From positions 1 through 58,280 of the forward strand of contig JANNFI010000002.1 of the NCBI GenBank assembly GCA_031379665.1: 58,280 nt of DNA. The letters run 5' to 3'. The stretch comes from SZUA-254 sp031379665 (GTDB taxonomy: Bacteria > Bacteroidota > Ignavibacteria > UBA10030 > SZUA-254). The notes beneath the pieces are model-generated. The model was not told the origin of the DNA and searched no databases. It worked only from the letters and a program-made list of their open reading frames with translations. Of the stretch, positions 1 to 8,776 are shown in pieces. Each line of letters starts with the position of its first letter. Positions within the stretch are counted from its first letter, which is position 1. The position numbers were made by a program, and so were the translations under genes.

Positions 1-3000
1 CAGGTAATAACTGGCCCCGTTATAGCCGTAGATGACGTTGGAGAGCCAGCCCTGTGCGGCGGCACCGGCGATGTCGTAGGTGTTGACCCCGTTGGTGAAG
101 CCGAGGTCGGCGACGTCCATGTCGGTGGCGAACGGGTTGCCGATGATGTTGAAGCCGGAGACCAGCGGCAGTGAAGCGGTCGAGAGCGCTGTGCCCACGG
201 CGTCGATCGCCTGGGCGCTGTTCGAGCCAAGCCAGTACCCCTGTCCCATATTCAGGGTCGTCGGGATGGAGTAACCGAGCGCCGGGCTGAACTGGAACGT
301 GAAATAGGGTGTTGGCCCATAATCATCACCGAACACCGCCGCCGGGGTCATCGTGCCCTGTTGCATCGGGACGCTGACGAGGTTCCAGCCTGCCGCCGCA
401 TTGTACGCCACGGAGTTGGAAGCCAGCACAGTGAAGCTGTTGTTGCTGATGTCGGTCTCCTCATTCATGACGGAGTCGCGGGCGGTCACCTTGATGCTGG
501 CCGTACCGGCCGCCGTCAGGGGCGTCCAGCCGTAGGAGAAGGTGGCTCCGCTGACCGAGTCGATCAGGGTGTAGGGGGCCGCCCCGGTGTAGGACCGGTA
601 AATGTAGTGCCGCAGGACGCCGGTGCCGTCGGAGGACGTCCAGGCGATGTTGTACGGCGAACCGACGACCAGGTATTCACCGCCGTTGGGCGTCACCACC
701 GCGACCGCCGGGTCCGTGCTGTCGCCGATGAGCAGCGAGAAACTGTATGGAGTCACGGATCCGGGCGAAGTGTAGGAAAGAAGAGGGTTGGCCCTGACGT
801 CCTGGTAACTGCCGGTGGTCAGATTGTACAGTGTCGGCTTGAACCCGGTCGGCAGGTCGAGGTCCGCAAACGTGAGGTTTACGAGCGAGCTTGTGTACGT
901 GGTGATCGCCTTGAAGTCCCACGACTTCGCGGCGGTCTCGAGGCTTGCCTCGTCCTCCCTGACGTCGATCGAATAGTTCTCGATCGGCTGCCCCGGGTCG
1001 GTTCTGAAATAGAGATAGAGGTAATTCCCCGCCGGGGGCGGGGGAGCCACGAAATCGAGCGCGTCCACGCCGTCGGAGGCTGCCGCATCGATGCCCGCGA
1101 AGATGTCATTGGCGACCGGGTTGACCGATCCGCCGATCAGGATTCCGCCGCCGGCCGCGAGCGGATCGTAGAAGGTAATCAGCCCGAGAGCCGCGTTATC
1201 CGGATCGTGGAACAACGCGCCTTCGAGACTGTTCCTTTCGGCGATCGTCATGTATGCGGGTGTCTTGACCCCCGTCCCCACGTCAAACCTGTTGTTTTTG
1301 GCAGTGAGGTCGACCGCCCAGGGCGCCATCGTCGTGAGTGCGCCGGCTCCCGCTCCGATGAGGCTTGTGTACGCGGGGAAGGTCGAACCGGAACTGGTGC
1401 CGGACTGGTTGTCCAGGTAGATGAAATTTCCAATCCCGGCGTTGAAGGTGTTTTCGTTACCGGCCGTTCCGAGGGTGAACGTCGCGAACGACGCCGCGTC
1501 GTTGTCGTGGTTATGGAAGGACAACGCGTTCCCGCCCGGGGAGCCCGAACCGTTAAAGGTATTGTTCGTCAACACGGCTCCGAGCGTCACCTGCACGATG
1601 GAGGCAGAGTTCGTGCTGATCGCCTTCGAGTTGACGGCGACGTGATGGTAGGTCGTGGAGGCCGCAAGGGGAGTGAACGAATTGTTGTCGAGCGTGACGG
1701 AGTTATAGTTCGCGAGGCTGACCGCCCACTGGTGGTTGGTGAAGACGTTGCCGCTCACCAGCGTCGTTTTCGAATTGTAATTGTTCTGCAACCTCAGGAC
1801 CGCGGAGCCGGGCGCCGCGATGTTTGCAACCGTCCCGTCGAAATTGTTGCCGGACACGGTCAACACCCCGGCGCCGGCGTTCATGTCGTCGAGTTCCACG
1901 CCACCGCCGTTCAGATTATTGCCCGTGACGGTGATGTTCCCGTTGCTGCCGAAGCGCACAAGGATGTCGTGGTTGATGGTCTGGAGCGTATTACCGGTGA
2001 ATGCGCCACCGCCTTCGTCCACGCTGACCCCTGACCTGAAGAAACTCGAGGGAAGGGTCCCGTTCACCGTGTTAGCCTGAAACGTAATGCTGTTGACACC
2101 GCCGGTCGCGACGCGGTAATTCGTCGAGCCGCCGTAGTTGATGCTGACGGCGTTTCGATCCCCGTACAGCCCCGCCAGGGGCGTACCGTAGGCGTCGATC
2201 ACGTTATTCTTTACGGTGATGTTGTCGATGCCGGCCGCGCTGGCAATGATTGCGCTCTTCAATTTCGATAGGTCCACGTTGAAGTGAATGCTGTCGATGG
2301 TGACGGCGTCCGCGGAGATGTCGAAGAGCGTCGGTTTACCCGTCACCGTCCCGGTGAAATTCACGACCGGCAGGGGGGATCCCACTCCCCGCATCGTAAG
2401 GCTTTTGTTCACGAGGACCTGCTCGTTGTAGGTTCCCGACAAGAGCTGGATGGTGCTGCCGGAGACCATGTTCACGCCTTCCTGGATCCTGCCAGTCGCG
2501 CCGGTTTGCGCGCCGGCTGCCGTTACCCGTAGGTTGGAGAAGAGACCCTGGAAACCGTTGGTCCCCCGGCCGGGTGTGGTCTCGACGTTCGCATCGGTCC
2601 CGGAGTTGAGATACGGAGTATAATCGACGTTCGCGGAAGCGGCGCCGAGGATGTCCGGCTGTCCTCCCGGAGGAACCGCCGTTCCACCGTAGGCGACCGG
2701 TATCAGTGCGGAATAGCCTGGTTCAGTGCTGTTCGCGATGCTTGTCGCAGGCGTCACGGTCCCATACCAGTTGCCGCTGAAGTTCTTGAGGTTGGCGCCC
2801 GGCGCGGGGAGTGAGCCGCCGGTCTGGCGATCGACGATCTGTCCGTACCAGTTGCCGCTCAGGTCGTTGTTGCTGAATGTGCAATTGAGAGCGGTCTGCA
2901 CCGGGGAGTTCGTTCCTCCGCTCGCGTCCAGAAAGAGGATGCCCGCCGTCCAGTTGTCGCTGATGTCGTTCTCGACGATCGTCAGGTTGTCGGTTTGGTT

Positions 3001-6000
3001 GCGGAATATCAGCCCGGTCCGGTTGTCGGTGATGACGTTGTTGCGGATGGTGTGGCTTGAGCTATTGTTGATGTCGATGCCGGTCCGGTTTCCATAAATG
3101 ATGTTGTCCCGGACGACCATCCCGGTGTATCCCGTGCCGTTGATTGTTACGCCGCCCGTATTCAGGGCTCCGTTCCAGTCTGTCGGATTATTCCCGAGCC
3201 GGGTGATCGTAAATCCGGCGATGGTCACGCTGCTGGCTCCGACTGCGATCGTCGACCCGCCTCCACCGATCGGCCCACGGATGATCGCGCTGCCGGCCCC
3301 GGCCCCCATTACCGAGAGCGACTTCGAGACAGTAATGTCCTCGTCGTATGTCCCCGCATTCGCCTGGAGGGTGTGTCCCGCGAGGGTCTGCGCGTCGTTG
3401 ATCGCGGTCTGGATCGAACAGAAGGTTTCTGTCGTGTTCGTGTTCGTGACGATGCCGGCCGCGACGCCCGTGCCGACATCGCGGGTGTCGACGGTGTTGC
3501 TGAGGATGTTGCCGGAGAGGGTGACTCCGCACGTCATCGGGGAATTCCCACGGCCGAAATAGAGGTCGGCGAGGTTTGTCTGGTCGCCGTCCCCCGGGTA
3601 TGGCGTATGTCCCACCTGGCGCTGGATCCCCACATCGCACCCGCTCACCGTGTTTCCTGTTACCGCATGGTTCATTCCCTCCGCGACGATGCCGAATCCG
3701 TCGCTGGTGCTGGGCTGTACATAGCCGGAGACAATATTGTTCTGAATCACCACGCCGGTCGGGACGTCGACGTTTCCTGCCCCGACGCTTCGTCGAAAGG
3801 CGGCGATGCCGACGATATCGCGGAGCTCGGCGCCGATCGCCAGAGTGCGTGATACGGTGTTATTCTCGACCACGATCCGCCCGGCCCCGGTGGTCGCGCC
3901 GCTGCCGTTCGGGTTCTTCACTTCGATCCCGAACCTGCCGTTATTCGTGATCGTGTTGAGGTTGATGAGATTTTCCCCCGGCCCCTGGAGGCCCATCAGG
4001 CCCAGGCCGTTGTCGCCGTTGTCGTGGACGTTGTTGTTGGTCATCGTGACGCCGGAGGCGGTCCCGTCCTGGAGCTCGATGCCGCAACAAATGTTGTTGT
4101 AGACGTCGCAGTTGGTGATGGTGATGTTTTCCTTGAGGCCGTTCCACACGACGATGCCGCGGGCGCCGCCGGTATGCCCGGACACGTCGAGGTTGTCCAA
4201 CGTCAAACCATTGATCGGGCCGTTGGCATAGAAGCCAGCCCCGCCGACATTGTCTTTAAGAGTGACATCCTGGACAGTCATGCCGCTGTTGGTGCCGATG
4301 GCGTAAATGCCGGCAAATGAATTCGGTCCCCCGCCGGCGTAATTTTTTACGGTAAGGTCCTGGATTGTCACGTTCGTGATGCCCGTGGTGATCGTGACGC
4401 CGCTCCCGGTCCCGACCAGGCCCGTGCCGTCGAGGATGGTTGTCGTCTCACCGGCGCCGTTCAGCGAAAGGGATTTATTGAGGGTGACGCGTTCGTTGTA
4501 GGTCCCGGCCGCGACATTGATGTCGTCTCCGGAGCTCGCAAGGCCCACCGCCTCTTGGATCGTCGAGCTGTTCGAGGTATTCATGTACCAGTTCCACGGA
4601 TGCGCGACGCTCCTGTAGTCAGCACCCCACCAGGGGGAATAGTCGAGCCCGTTGTCGATGGAGTTTCCGGTGCCGGAGGGGTTGGTCCCTGCATTGAGCG
4701 GACCGGAGAGGTGTCCCCACCAGTTCGACACCATGTTGACGGCGAGCGTCCCGGGGAGCCCGCCGGGGTTTCCGTATGCGATTGGAACGGCGCCTGTCAA
4801 TACGCCCGTCCCCGTGTTCGATTCAATCGCGTTCGACGTTGCGTTGAGCGTGTTCGTATAACCCGCCGCGGATTCGATAAAGACCCCATCGACGTTGTTC
4901 TGGACGATATTTCCGGTGAACGTTGTGGAAACGTTGGTCACTCCAAAATAGAAGGTCGTGTTCGTGACGTAAAATCCCGTGCTCAGGGCTTTATTCTGAC
5001 CGTCGATAGTGTTATTAGTAAACACCGGGGTGACCGTGGGGCTCGGTAAAAATGCCCCCGCGAACGAACCCATGCCGACATCCACGTTCGTCACGGTGTT
5101 GTTCTGGATCGTCGGGGCGATGTACGGGACGAATACCCAGATGCCGTACCCGTAGAGCATGCTGTTGTTCACGTCGTTGCCGTCGATGACATCTGCCGAT
5201 CCGCCGCCGTCACCGGCGTTGTCCGTATGAACGCCGCTCGCGGAATTCGTGATGATGTTGTTGAGGAATTGAGTGCCTTTCGAATGATTGGCTGAAATCC
5301 CATCGTTCGCGTCGGAGACGGTATTGTTCGCGAAAATCCCGCCACCGGTCGAATTGAACATGGCGATGGAGCTCGGATCCGCCTGGACGTTCTGGACCGT
5401 ATTATGATGGATGTTGAAACCGGTCCCGTAGGTGTTCTGTATACCACGAAAATAGATATTCTTCACCGTCACGTGATGGATCTGCAGGCCGTTAAAGGTG
5501 CCCGTAAGGTGATCTGCCATGATCCCGTTGCGTGCGTCGATGTCGGCGCCGCCGAACACCAGCCCGCTGGTCAATCCCGGGTTGTCACCGTCCGCGGTCA
5601 GGTTATCGATCGTCACGTTATGTGCCCGGACCAGAAACAGCGTGCTGTGTCCCACGGCGAGCGAGCCGCCGCCGGTGTTCGCCCCGATGAACGACGGCTG
5701 GATGATGGTTGAACCGGCTCCTGCGCCGCTGATGGTGAGCGACTTCGAAACGATGACATTTTCGATGTATGTCCCCGCGGCGACCTGGATGACGTCGCCG
5801 TCCACTGTACCGGCGTCATCGATGGCCGCCTGGATGGTTGCGAAATCGCCAGGCACAGTTATGATCGCGGCCGTACCCGACAGTGTCGGCTGTGACGGAG
5901 GAGATACCTTCGGAGGGAGTGATTTAACCCCCTCTTCGTTGACGTTGACTGACGCCGGTATCAACCGGGCCTGTCTTTGCTGTGCGTGGACCGTCAATCC

Positions 6001-6054
6001 CAAAAAACTCAACATGACGATGCAGCAAAGAAGAATCCGTAGAGTGGTTCTCAT
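1..6054 (-). CDS. Giant secreted parallel beta-helix protein (partial, C-terminus outside window)
   Basis: The minus-strand frame is open without a stop from an ATG at 6054 to base 1 (2018 codons) and continues off the window. GGAGG lies 6 nt upstream of the ATG. The protein begins with a signal peptide (about residues 1-25, hydrophobic core then HAQ). Four modules with a TIQ-A...AGTY-E...V-KSL-GAG pattern lie near residues 60-120, 495-540, 875-935 and 1185-1225. Each is followed by long stretches of N-N-I/V-T-N type coils typical of right-handed beta-helix (DUF1565/NosD-like) proteins. A Kre9-like Ig domain (NGGEYLVVGSPYNIAW) is near residue 1790. A WNLVSVP/GYW module follows from about 1885. 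An exported or cell-surface role is inferred; such proteins often bind or cleave polysaccharides, but I see no catalytic motif. A T9SS sorting domain is expected beyond the edge. The many open frames on the opposite strand are shadows. Confidence 0.93.
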   Translation of the reverse strand, partial: MRTTLRILLCCIVMLSFLGLTVHAQQRQARLIPASVNVNEEGVKSLPPKVSPPSQPTLSGTAAIITVPGDFATIQAAIDDAGTVDGDVIQVAAGTYIENVIVSKSLTISGAGAGSTIIQPSFIGANTGGGSLAVGHSTLFLVRAHNVTIDNLTADGDNPGLTSGLVFGGADIDARNGIMADHLTGTFNGLQIHHVTVKNIYFRGIQNTYGTGFNIHHNTVQNVQADPSSIAMFNSTGGGIFANNTVSDANDGISANHSKGTQFLNNIITNSASGVHTDNAGDGGGSADVIDGNDVNNSMLYGYGIWVFVPYIAPTIQNNTVTNVDVGMGSFAGAFLPSPTVTPVFTNNTIDGQNKALSTGFYVTNTTFYFGVTNVSTTFTGNIVQNNVDGVFIESAAGYTNTLNATSNAIESNTGTGVLTGAVPIAYGNPGGLPGTLAVNMVSNWWGHLSGPLNAGTNPSGTGNSIDNGLDYSPWWGADYRSVAHPWNWYMNTSNSSTIQEAVGLASSGDDINVAAGTYNERVTLNKSLSLNGAGETTTILDGTGLVGTGSGVTITTGITNVTIQDLTVKNYAGGGPNSFAGIYAIGTNSGMTVQDVTLKDNVGGAGFYANGPINGLTLDNLDVSGHTGGARGIVVWNGLKENITITNCDVYNNICCGIELQDGTASGVTMTNNNVHDNGDNGLGLMGLQGPGENLINLNTITNNGRFGIEVKNPNGSGATTGAGRIVVENNTVSRTLAIGAELRDIVGIAAFRRSVGAGNVDVPTGVVIQNNIVSGYVQPSTSDGFGIVAEGMNHAVTGNTVSGCDVGIQRQVGHTPYPGDGDQTNLADLYFGRGNSPMTCGVTLSGNILSNTVDTRDVGTGVAAGIVTNTNTTETFCSIQTAINDAQTLAGHTLQANAGTYDEDITVSKSLSVMGAGAGSAIIRGPIGGGGSTIAVGASSVTIAGFTITRLGNNPTDWNGALNTGGVTINGTGYTGMVVRDNIIYGNRTGIDINNSSSHTIRNNVITDNRTGLIFRNQTDNLTIVENDISDNWTAGILFLDASGGTNSPVQTALNCTFSNNDLSGNWYGQIVDRQTGGSLPAPGANLKNFSGNWYGTVTPATSIANSTEPGYSALIPVAYGGTAVPPGGQPDILGAASANVDYTPYLNSGTDANVETTPGRGTNGFQGLFSNLRVTAAGAQTGATGRIQEGVNMVSGSTIQLLSGTYNEQVLVNKSLTMRGVGSPLPVVNFTGTVTGKPTLFDISADAVTIDSIHFNVDLSKLKSAIIASAAGIDNITVKNNVIDAYGTPLAGLYGDRNAVSINYGGSTNYRVATGGVNSITFQANTVNGTLPSSFFRSGVSVDEGGGAFTGNTLQTINHDILVRFGSNGNITVTGNNLNGGGVELDDMNAGAGVLTVSGNNFDGTVANIAAPGSAVLRLQNNYNSKTTLVSGNVFTNHQWAVSLANYNSVTLDNNSFTPLAASTTYHHVAVNSKAISTNSASIVQVTLGAVLTNNTFNGSGSPGGNALSFHNHDNDAASFATFTLGTAGNENTFNAGIGNFIYLDNQSGTSSGSTFPAYTSLIGAGAGALTTMAPWAVDLTAKNNRFDVGTGVKTPAYMTIAERNSLEGALFHDPDNAALGLITFYDPLAAGGGILIGGSVNPVANDIFAGIDAAASDGVDALDFVAPPPPAGNYLYLYFRTDPGQPIENYSIDVREDEASLETAAKSWDFKAITTYTSSLVNLTFADLDLPTGFKPTLYNLTTGSYQDVRANPLLSYTSPGSVTPYSFSLLIGDSTDPAVAVVTPNGGEYLVVGSPYNIAWTSSDGTGVLRHYIYRSYTGAAPYTLIDSVSGATFSYGWTPLTAAGTASIKVTARDSVMNEETDISNNSFTVLASNSVAYNAAAGWNLVSVPMQQGTMTPAAVFGDDYGPTPYFTFQFSPALGYSIPTTLNMGQGYWLGSNSAQAIDAVGTALSTASLPLVSGFNIIGNPFATDMDVADLGFTNGVNTYDIAGAAAQGWLSNVIYGYNGASYYL

Positions 6055-6485
6055 GGTAAATCCTCCGCGAGGTGGACGTGGTTGTTAGGGTATCGGTATG
6101 TGGATAAAAAAAGGTGGTGATCCGGCATGCATGATAGCCGGGTCAGTAAAAAACCAATCATTAAACTTCGCCGGGACCTCCCCGGGCGATGTGGACGTGT
6201 GGTAAGAACAAAACCGATGATGTGGAAAACGGGTGGTGGGCAATCGCTGCCCCCCACCGAGCATAATCTTAATAGACGATTAAAGCAAGGACAAACGGGA
6301 TGCTCTATACTATCATTGCATTACATATCTCCTGCCGAACTATTCGCCAAAAAATTGTGATTTACCCCTTTCCACTGCCTCGCTGGACTCCCGAACCCCG
6401 CTTCCGGTGAAACAAGATGGGTTCCAGGCCGTACAACCGGGTGATGAGAAGCGAAAAGACCCATTCCCACCTCCGCGGAGCCGCC
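6055..6485. promoter_or_regulatory. Divergent intergenic region between two secreted-protein genes
   Basis: This 431-bp region separates two divergent starts and should hold both promoters, but I cannot pick convincing -35/-10 pairs. It is more AT-rich than the flanking genes. The clearest structure is an inverted repeat at 6232-6258: an 11-bp stem with one mismatch (GGTGGTGGGCA / TGCCCCCCACC) around the loop ATCGC. No T-run follows it on the plus strand. Short open frames here have no ribosome site or recognisable product. Confidence 0.5.
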
Positions 6486-8393
6486 ATGAAGCCCCCCAAT
6501 TCCAACAGAATCACGACGCTGACACTGTTCGCGTTCATTCTCACATCGGTGGCCGCCGGAGGGGTCGCGCCATCGGAATTTCCGATGGCATCGAAACTCC
6601 TCCCGAAAACGATGCAGATGGATGAATTTCGGCAGGTCCGGGAGTTCTTCCACCTGGAATCGATCGCTGACCGATCCCGGCTCCCCGTCCTCGAGAGCGG
6701 GTTGGACACACTCTATCGGCCGACGGAGATCGTCGACAAGGAGTGGAGCACCTTCGCTGGGGTGTGGTTCCGCACGACGATGGTCACGATGACCTACGAC
6801 AGCCAGGGGAGGGAGTTGGAGAGGGTCGGTAAAAACTGGATGGGGATCGATTGGATGAACGCCTACAGCAACCAGCGGACTTACGACGCGAGCGGCCGGC
6901 TCACCCGTGTGCTGTCGAGGATCTGGAACGGGGGCCTCTGGCAGAACACCGCGAAGGACACGGTGATCTATGACATTTATGGTTACCCGGTCGAGGAAAG
7001 GGTCGAGCTGTTCAATGGAAGCAGCTGGGCGCCTTTTCAACGGTACCTCTTTTCGTACGATGGAAATCTGAGGCCCTCCGGTATCGTCAGCCAGGCCTGG
7101 TCGTTGAGCGATTGGACGAACTCGTTCAAATATATCATTACCTACGACGGGACCGGTCACCAGAACGAGATCGTCAACCAGTCGTGGTCGGGCATCGCCT
7201 GGACGAACAACGAGCGCAGCCTGATCGCTTATACTGCCCACGGTGACCCTTCGGAGCAGACGGATCAGTACTGGGCGGTGGCGCAGTGGAACAACGACGT
7301 GCGGTACACCTGGGCCTACGATGGCAACGAATTCCTCGTTGAAGCGGTCTCGAACAACTGGAAGAGTGACGCCTGGGTCCCGGATATCCGGGAGGTCTAT
7401 AACAACGACCTCGCGGGGTTGCCCGGCGACATCCTCACGCAATACTGGGACGGTTTCGCCTGGATCAACGAGACGATCGTCTACAACAGCTTCGACGGTG
7501 AAAACCTCGTTGAGCAATATTACCAGACCTGGAGCGGCTCGGAGTGGGAGGACTTCCACATGACGTCCTACGTCTGGCAGTCGATCTTGGCCTCGTCGGC
7601 AGTCACCCGTCAGTACGACGTGAGTGACAAATGGAACATGGTATCGCTCCCGCTTGACGTGGCCGATCATTCGAAGGCCGCCGTCTTTCCCACGTCGGTA
7701 AGCAACGCATTCGCTTTTAACGGCGGGTACGAATCGAGCCCGACGATTGACAACGGGAGGGGGTACTGGTTGAAGTTCGACGGCTCCCAGGTGGTCACGG
7801 TGACCGGAGACCTCGTCACGCAGGACACCGTCGATGTCGTCGCGGGCTGGAACATGGTGGGCTCGATCGGGGTGGCGATCCCGGCCGCGACCATCGGCTC
7901 GATCCCAGGCGGGCTCGTCAGCTCCGCGTTTTTCGAATTCAGCAACGGCTATAACGCCGCTCCGAACCTCGTGCCGGGAAAGGGCTACTGGGTGAAAGTG
8001 GCGGGAGCCGGACAGCTCGTGTTCAGCTCGACCGGAAACGTCCCGGTGACTTCACGGCTGCGGATGGAACTCGAGGACGCTGATCCGCCCGCACCGCCCG
8101 GTGGAATGGAGGACGGAGCCCGAACCCCGGAGGGGTTCACGCTCGACCAGAACTATCCCAACCCGTTCAATCCGACGACCACCATCCGGTACGCCATACC
8201 GTCCGCCGGGCAGGTGACGCTGACGGTCTTCAACATGATCGGGCAGGAGGTGGCGGTGCTGGTGAACGAGGTGCAGGATGAGGGGTACAAAACAGTCTCC
8301 TTCGACGCCAGCAACCTCCCCAGCGGAGTGTACACGTACAGGATCACCGCCGGCACGTTCAGCGACGTGAAAAAGATGTTGCTCGTCAAGTAA
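6486..8393 (+). CDS. T9SS-secreted protein with YD-like aromatic repeats and C-terminal sorting domain
   Basis: A 635-residue protein. I chose the ATG at 6486 over the in-frame ATG at 6417 because GGAG sits 5 nt upstream and a signal peptide follows directly (basic start, TLTLFAFILTSVAAGG). Residues about 60-370 carry at least six degenerate repeats of about 45 residues with the pattern W...YD..G...E.., resembling YD-repeat or DUF3836-type secreted proteins. Two WNMVS/GYW modules follow at about residues 380-520. The last 85 residues are a textbook type IX secretion sorting domain: LDQNYPNPFNPTT, a FlgD-like beta fold, ending in KKMLLVK. The family is known to be exported through the outer membrane and then anchored or released. 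The specific function is unknown. A terminator follows at 8417. Confidence 0.92.
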   Translation: MKPPNSNRITTLTLFAFILTSVAAGGVAPSEFPMASKLLPKTMQMDEFRQVREFFHLESIADRSRLPVLESGLDTLYRPTEIVDKEWSTFAGVWFRTTMVTMTYDSQGRELERVGKNWMGIDWMNAYSNQRTYDASGRLTRVLSRIWNGGLWQNTAKDTVIYDIYGYPVEERVELFNGSSWAPFQRYLFSYDGNLRPSGIVSQAWSLSDWTNSFKYIITYDGTGHQNEIVNQSWSGIAWTNNERSLIAYTAHGDPSEQTDQYWAVAQWNNDVRYTWAYDGNEFLVEAVSNNWKSDAWVPDIREVYNNDLAGLPGDILTQYWDGFAWINETIVYNSFDGENLVEQYYQTWSGSEWEDFHMTSYVWQSILASSAVTRQYDVSDKWNMVSLPLDVADHSKAAVFPTSVSNAFAFNGGYESSPTIDNGRGYWLKFDGSQVVTVTGDLVTQDTVDVVAGWNMVGSIGVAIPAATIGSIPGGLVSSAFFEFSNGYNAAPNLVPGKGYWVKVAGAGQLVFSSTGNVPVTSRLRMELEDADPPAPPGGMEDGARTPEGFTLDQNYPNPFNPTTTIRYAIPSAGQVTLTVFNMIGQEVAVLVNEVQDEGYKTVSFDASNLPSGVYTYRITAGTFSDVKKMLLVK

Positions 8394-8416
8394 GCAGCTC
8401 GAAATACCCTAATCCC

Positions 8417-8449
8417 AAAGCCCCGGCCCGAAATGGTCGGGGCTTTTTT
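8417..8449 (+). terminator. Rho-independent terminator
   Basis: AAAGCCCCGGCC pairs with GGTCGGGGCTTT (12 bp with one G-U) around the loop CGAAAT and runs into a T tract. It ends the T9SS protein gene 24 bases after its stop and insulates the tRNA gene. Confidence 0.9.
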
Positions 8450-8506
8450 GTGATTTCTTCAAAATTGATTATCTTTATCCACACAGTTCTGCGATTCTGT
8501 TTAGGA

Positions 8507-8581
8507 GGGCGCTTAGCTCAGCTGGTTCAGAGCGTACGCCTCACACGCGTAAGGTCACTGGTTCGATCCCAGTAGCGCCCA
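8507..8581 (+). tRNA. tRNA-Val (anticodon CAC)
   Basis: A complete cloverleaf can be folded by eye: acceptor GGGCGCT/AGCGCCC, D arm GCTC/GAGC, anticodon stem TACGC/GCGTA with loop CTCACAC, T arm ACTGG-TTCGATC-CCAGT, and discriminator A at 8581. The anticodon CAC reads GTG valine codons. CCA is not encoded. I see no adjacent integrase or duplicated 3' end that would suggest an attachment site. Confidence 0.95.
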
Positions 8582-8613
8582 CTCAAGGTCTCCTGTCCGC
8601 CGTCACGGGGCTG

Positions 8614-8642
8614 TTGCAAATCACCTGAAATCTGCGTATTAT
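8614..8642 (+). promoter_or_regulatory. Predicted promoter of the pyr operon
   Basis: TTGCAA (8614-8619), a 17-bp spacer and TATTAT (8637-8642) fit a housekeeping promoter. Transcription would start near 8650, just upstream of the PyrR-binding hairpin. Confidence 0.65.
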
Positions 8643-8664
8643 AAACGGCATTTAACAGTCGATT

Positions 8665-8696
8665 CCTTTAATCCCGATCCAGAGAGATCGGAAAGG
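8665..8696 (+). promoter_or_regulatory. PyrR-binding RNA hairpin (pyr attenuator)
   Basis: The leader RNA folds as outer stem CCTTT/AAAGG, a 5'-side internal bulge AATC, inner stem CCGATC/GATCGG and hexaloop CAGAGA. This matches the known PyrR-binding loop, which has a conserved CNGNGA hexaloop and a one-sided purine-rich bulge. It sits between the promoter and a terminator in front of pyrR. The 3' strand of the outer stem overlaps the AGGAG ribosome site of the leader ORF that starts at 8705, so PyrR binding would also be expected to hide that site. Confidence 0.85.
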
Positions 8697-8704
8697 AGAG
8701 AGAA

Positions 8705-8776
8705 ATGAAGCACCGGTTCCTCCCATCCACCTCCAGCCCTCAGGGGCCCCGGAGGTTTTTTTGTGCCCTGCCGTGA
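8705..8776 (+). CDS. Putative 23-codon leader peptide of the pyr operon
   Basis: This ATG is preceded by AGGAG at 8694-8698 (spacing 6) and the frame runs through the attenuator terminator; the T tract encodes Phe-Phe. Its TGA (8774-8776) overlaps the likely GTG start of pyrR (8773-8775) as GTGA, the arrangement of translationally coupled genes. A ribosome on this frame would pass through the terminator hairpin and deliver ribosomes to pyrR. It resembles in logic the pyrBI leader of enterobacteria, though here it is combined with a PyrR site. It is too short for homology support, so its translation is inferred from the ribosome site and the overlap only. Confidence 0.5.
   Translation: MKHRFLPSTSSPQGPRRFFCALP
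8729..8762 (+). terminator. Attenuator terminator of the pyr leader
   Basis: ACCTCC (8729-8734) pairs with GGAGGT (8751-8756), with an inner GCCC/GGGC stem, followed by seven T. It is placed as expected for PyrR-controlled attenuation. The GGAGG of its 3' strand also lies 5 nt before an in-frame TTG (8761) of pyrR, so hairpin formation could hide a ribosome site as well as end transcription. Confidence 0.75.

Noticed and set aside
361..2034. 557-codon plus-strand open frame, with others at 2284-5712
   Set aside because: It lies antisense and in codon register to the giant beta-helix gene, whose translation has a signal peptide and clear repeats; the plus-strand product is Arg/Gly/Val-rich with no domain.
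6321..7670. 449-codon minus-strand open frame
   Set aside because: It is antisense to the T9SS protein gene, and its product has no recognisable motif or signal.
8507..8581. tRNA genes as integration sites
   Set aside because: Neither tRNA (8507-8581, 21784-21856) has a repeated 3' end downstream or an adjacent recombinase gene.
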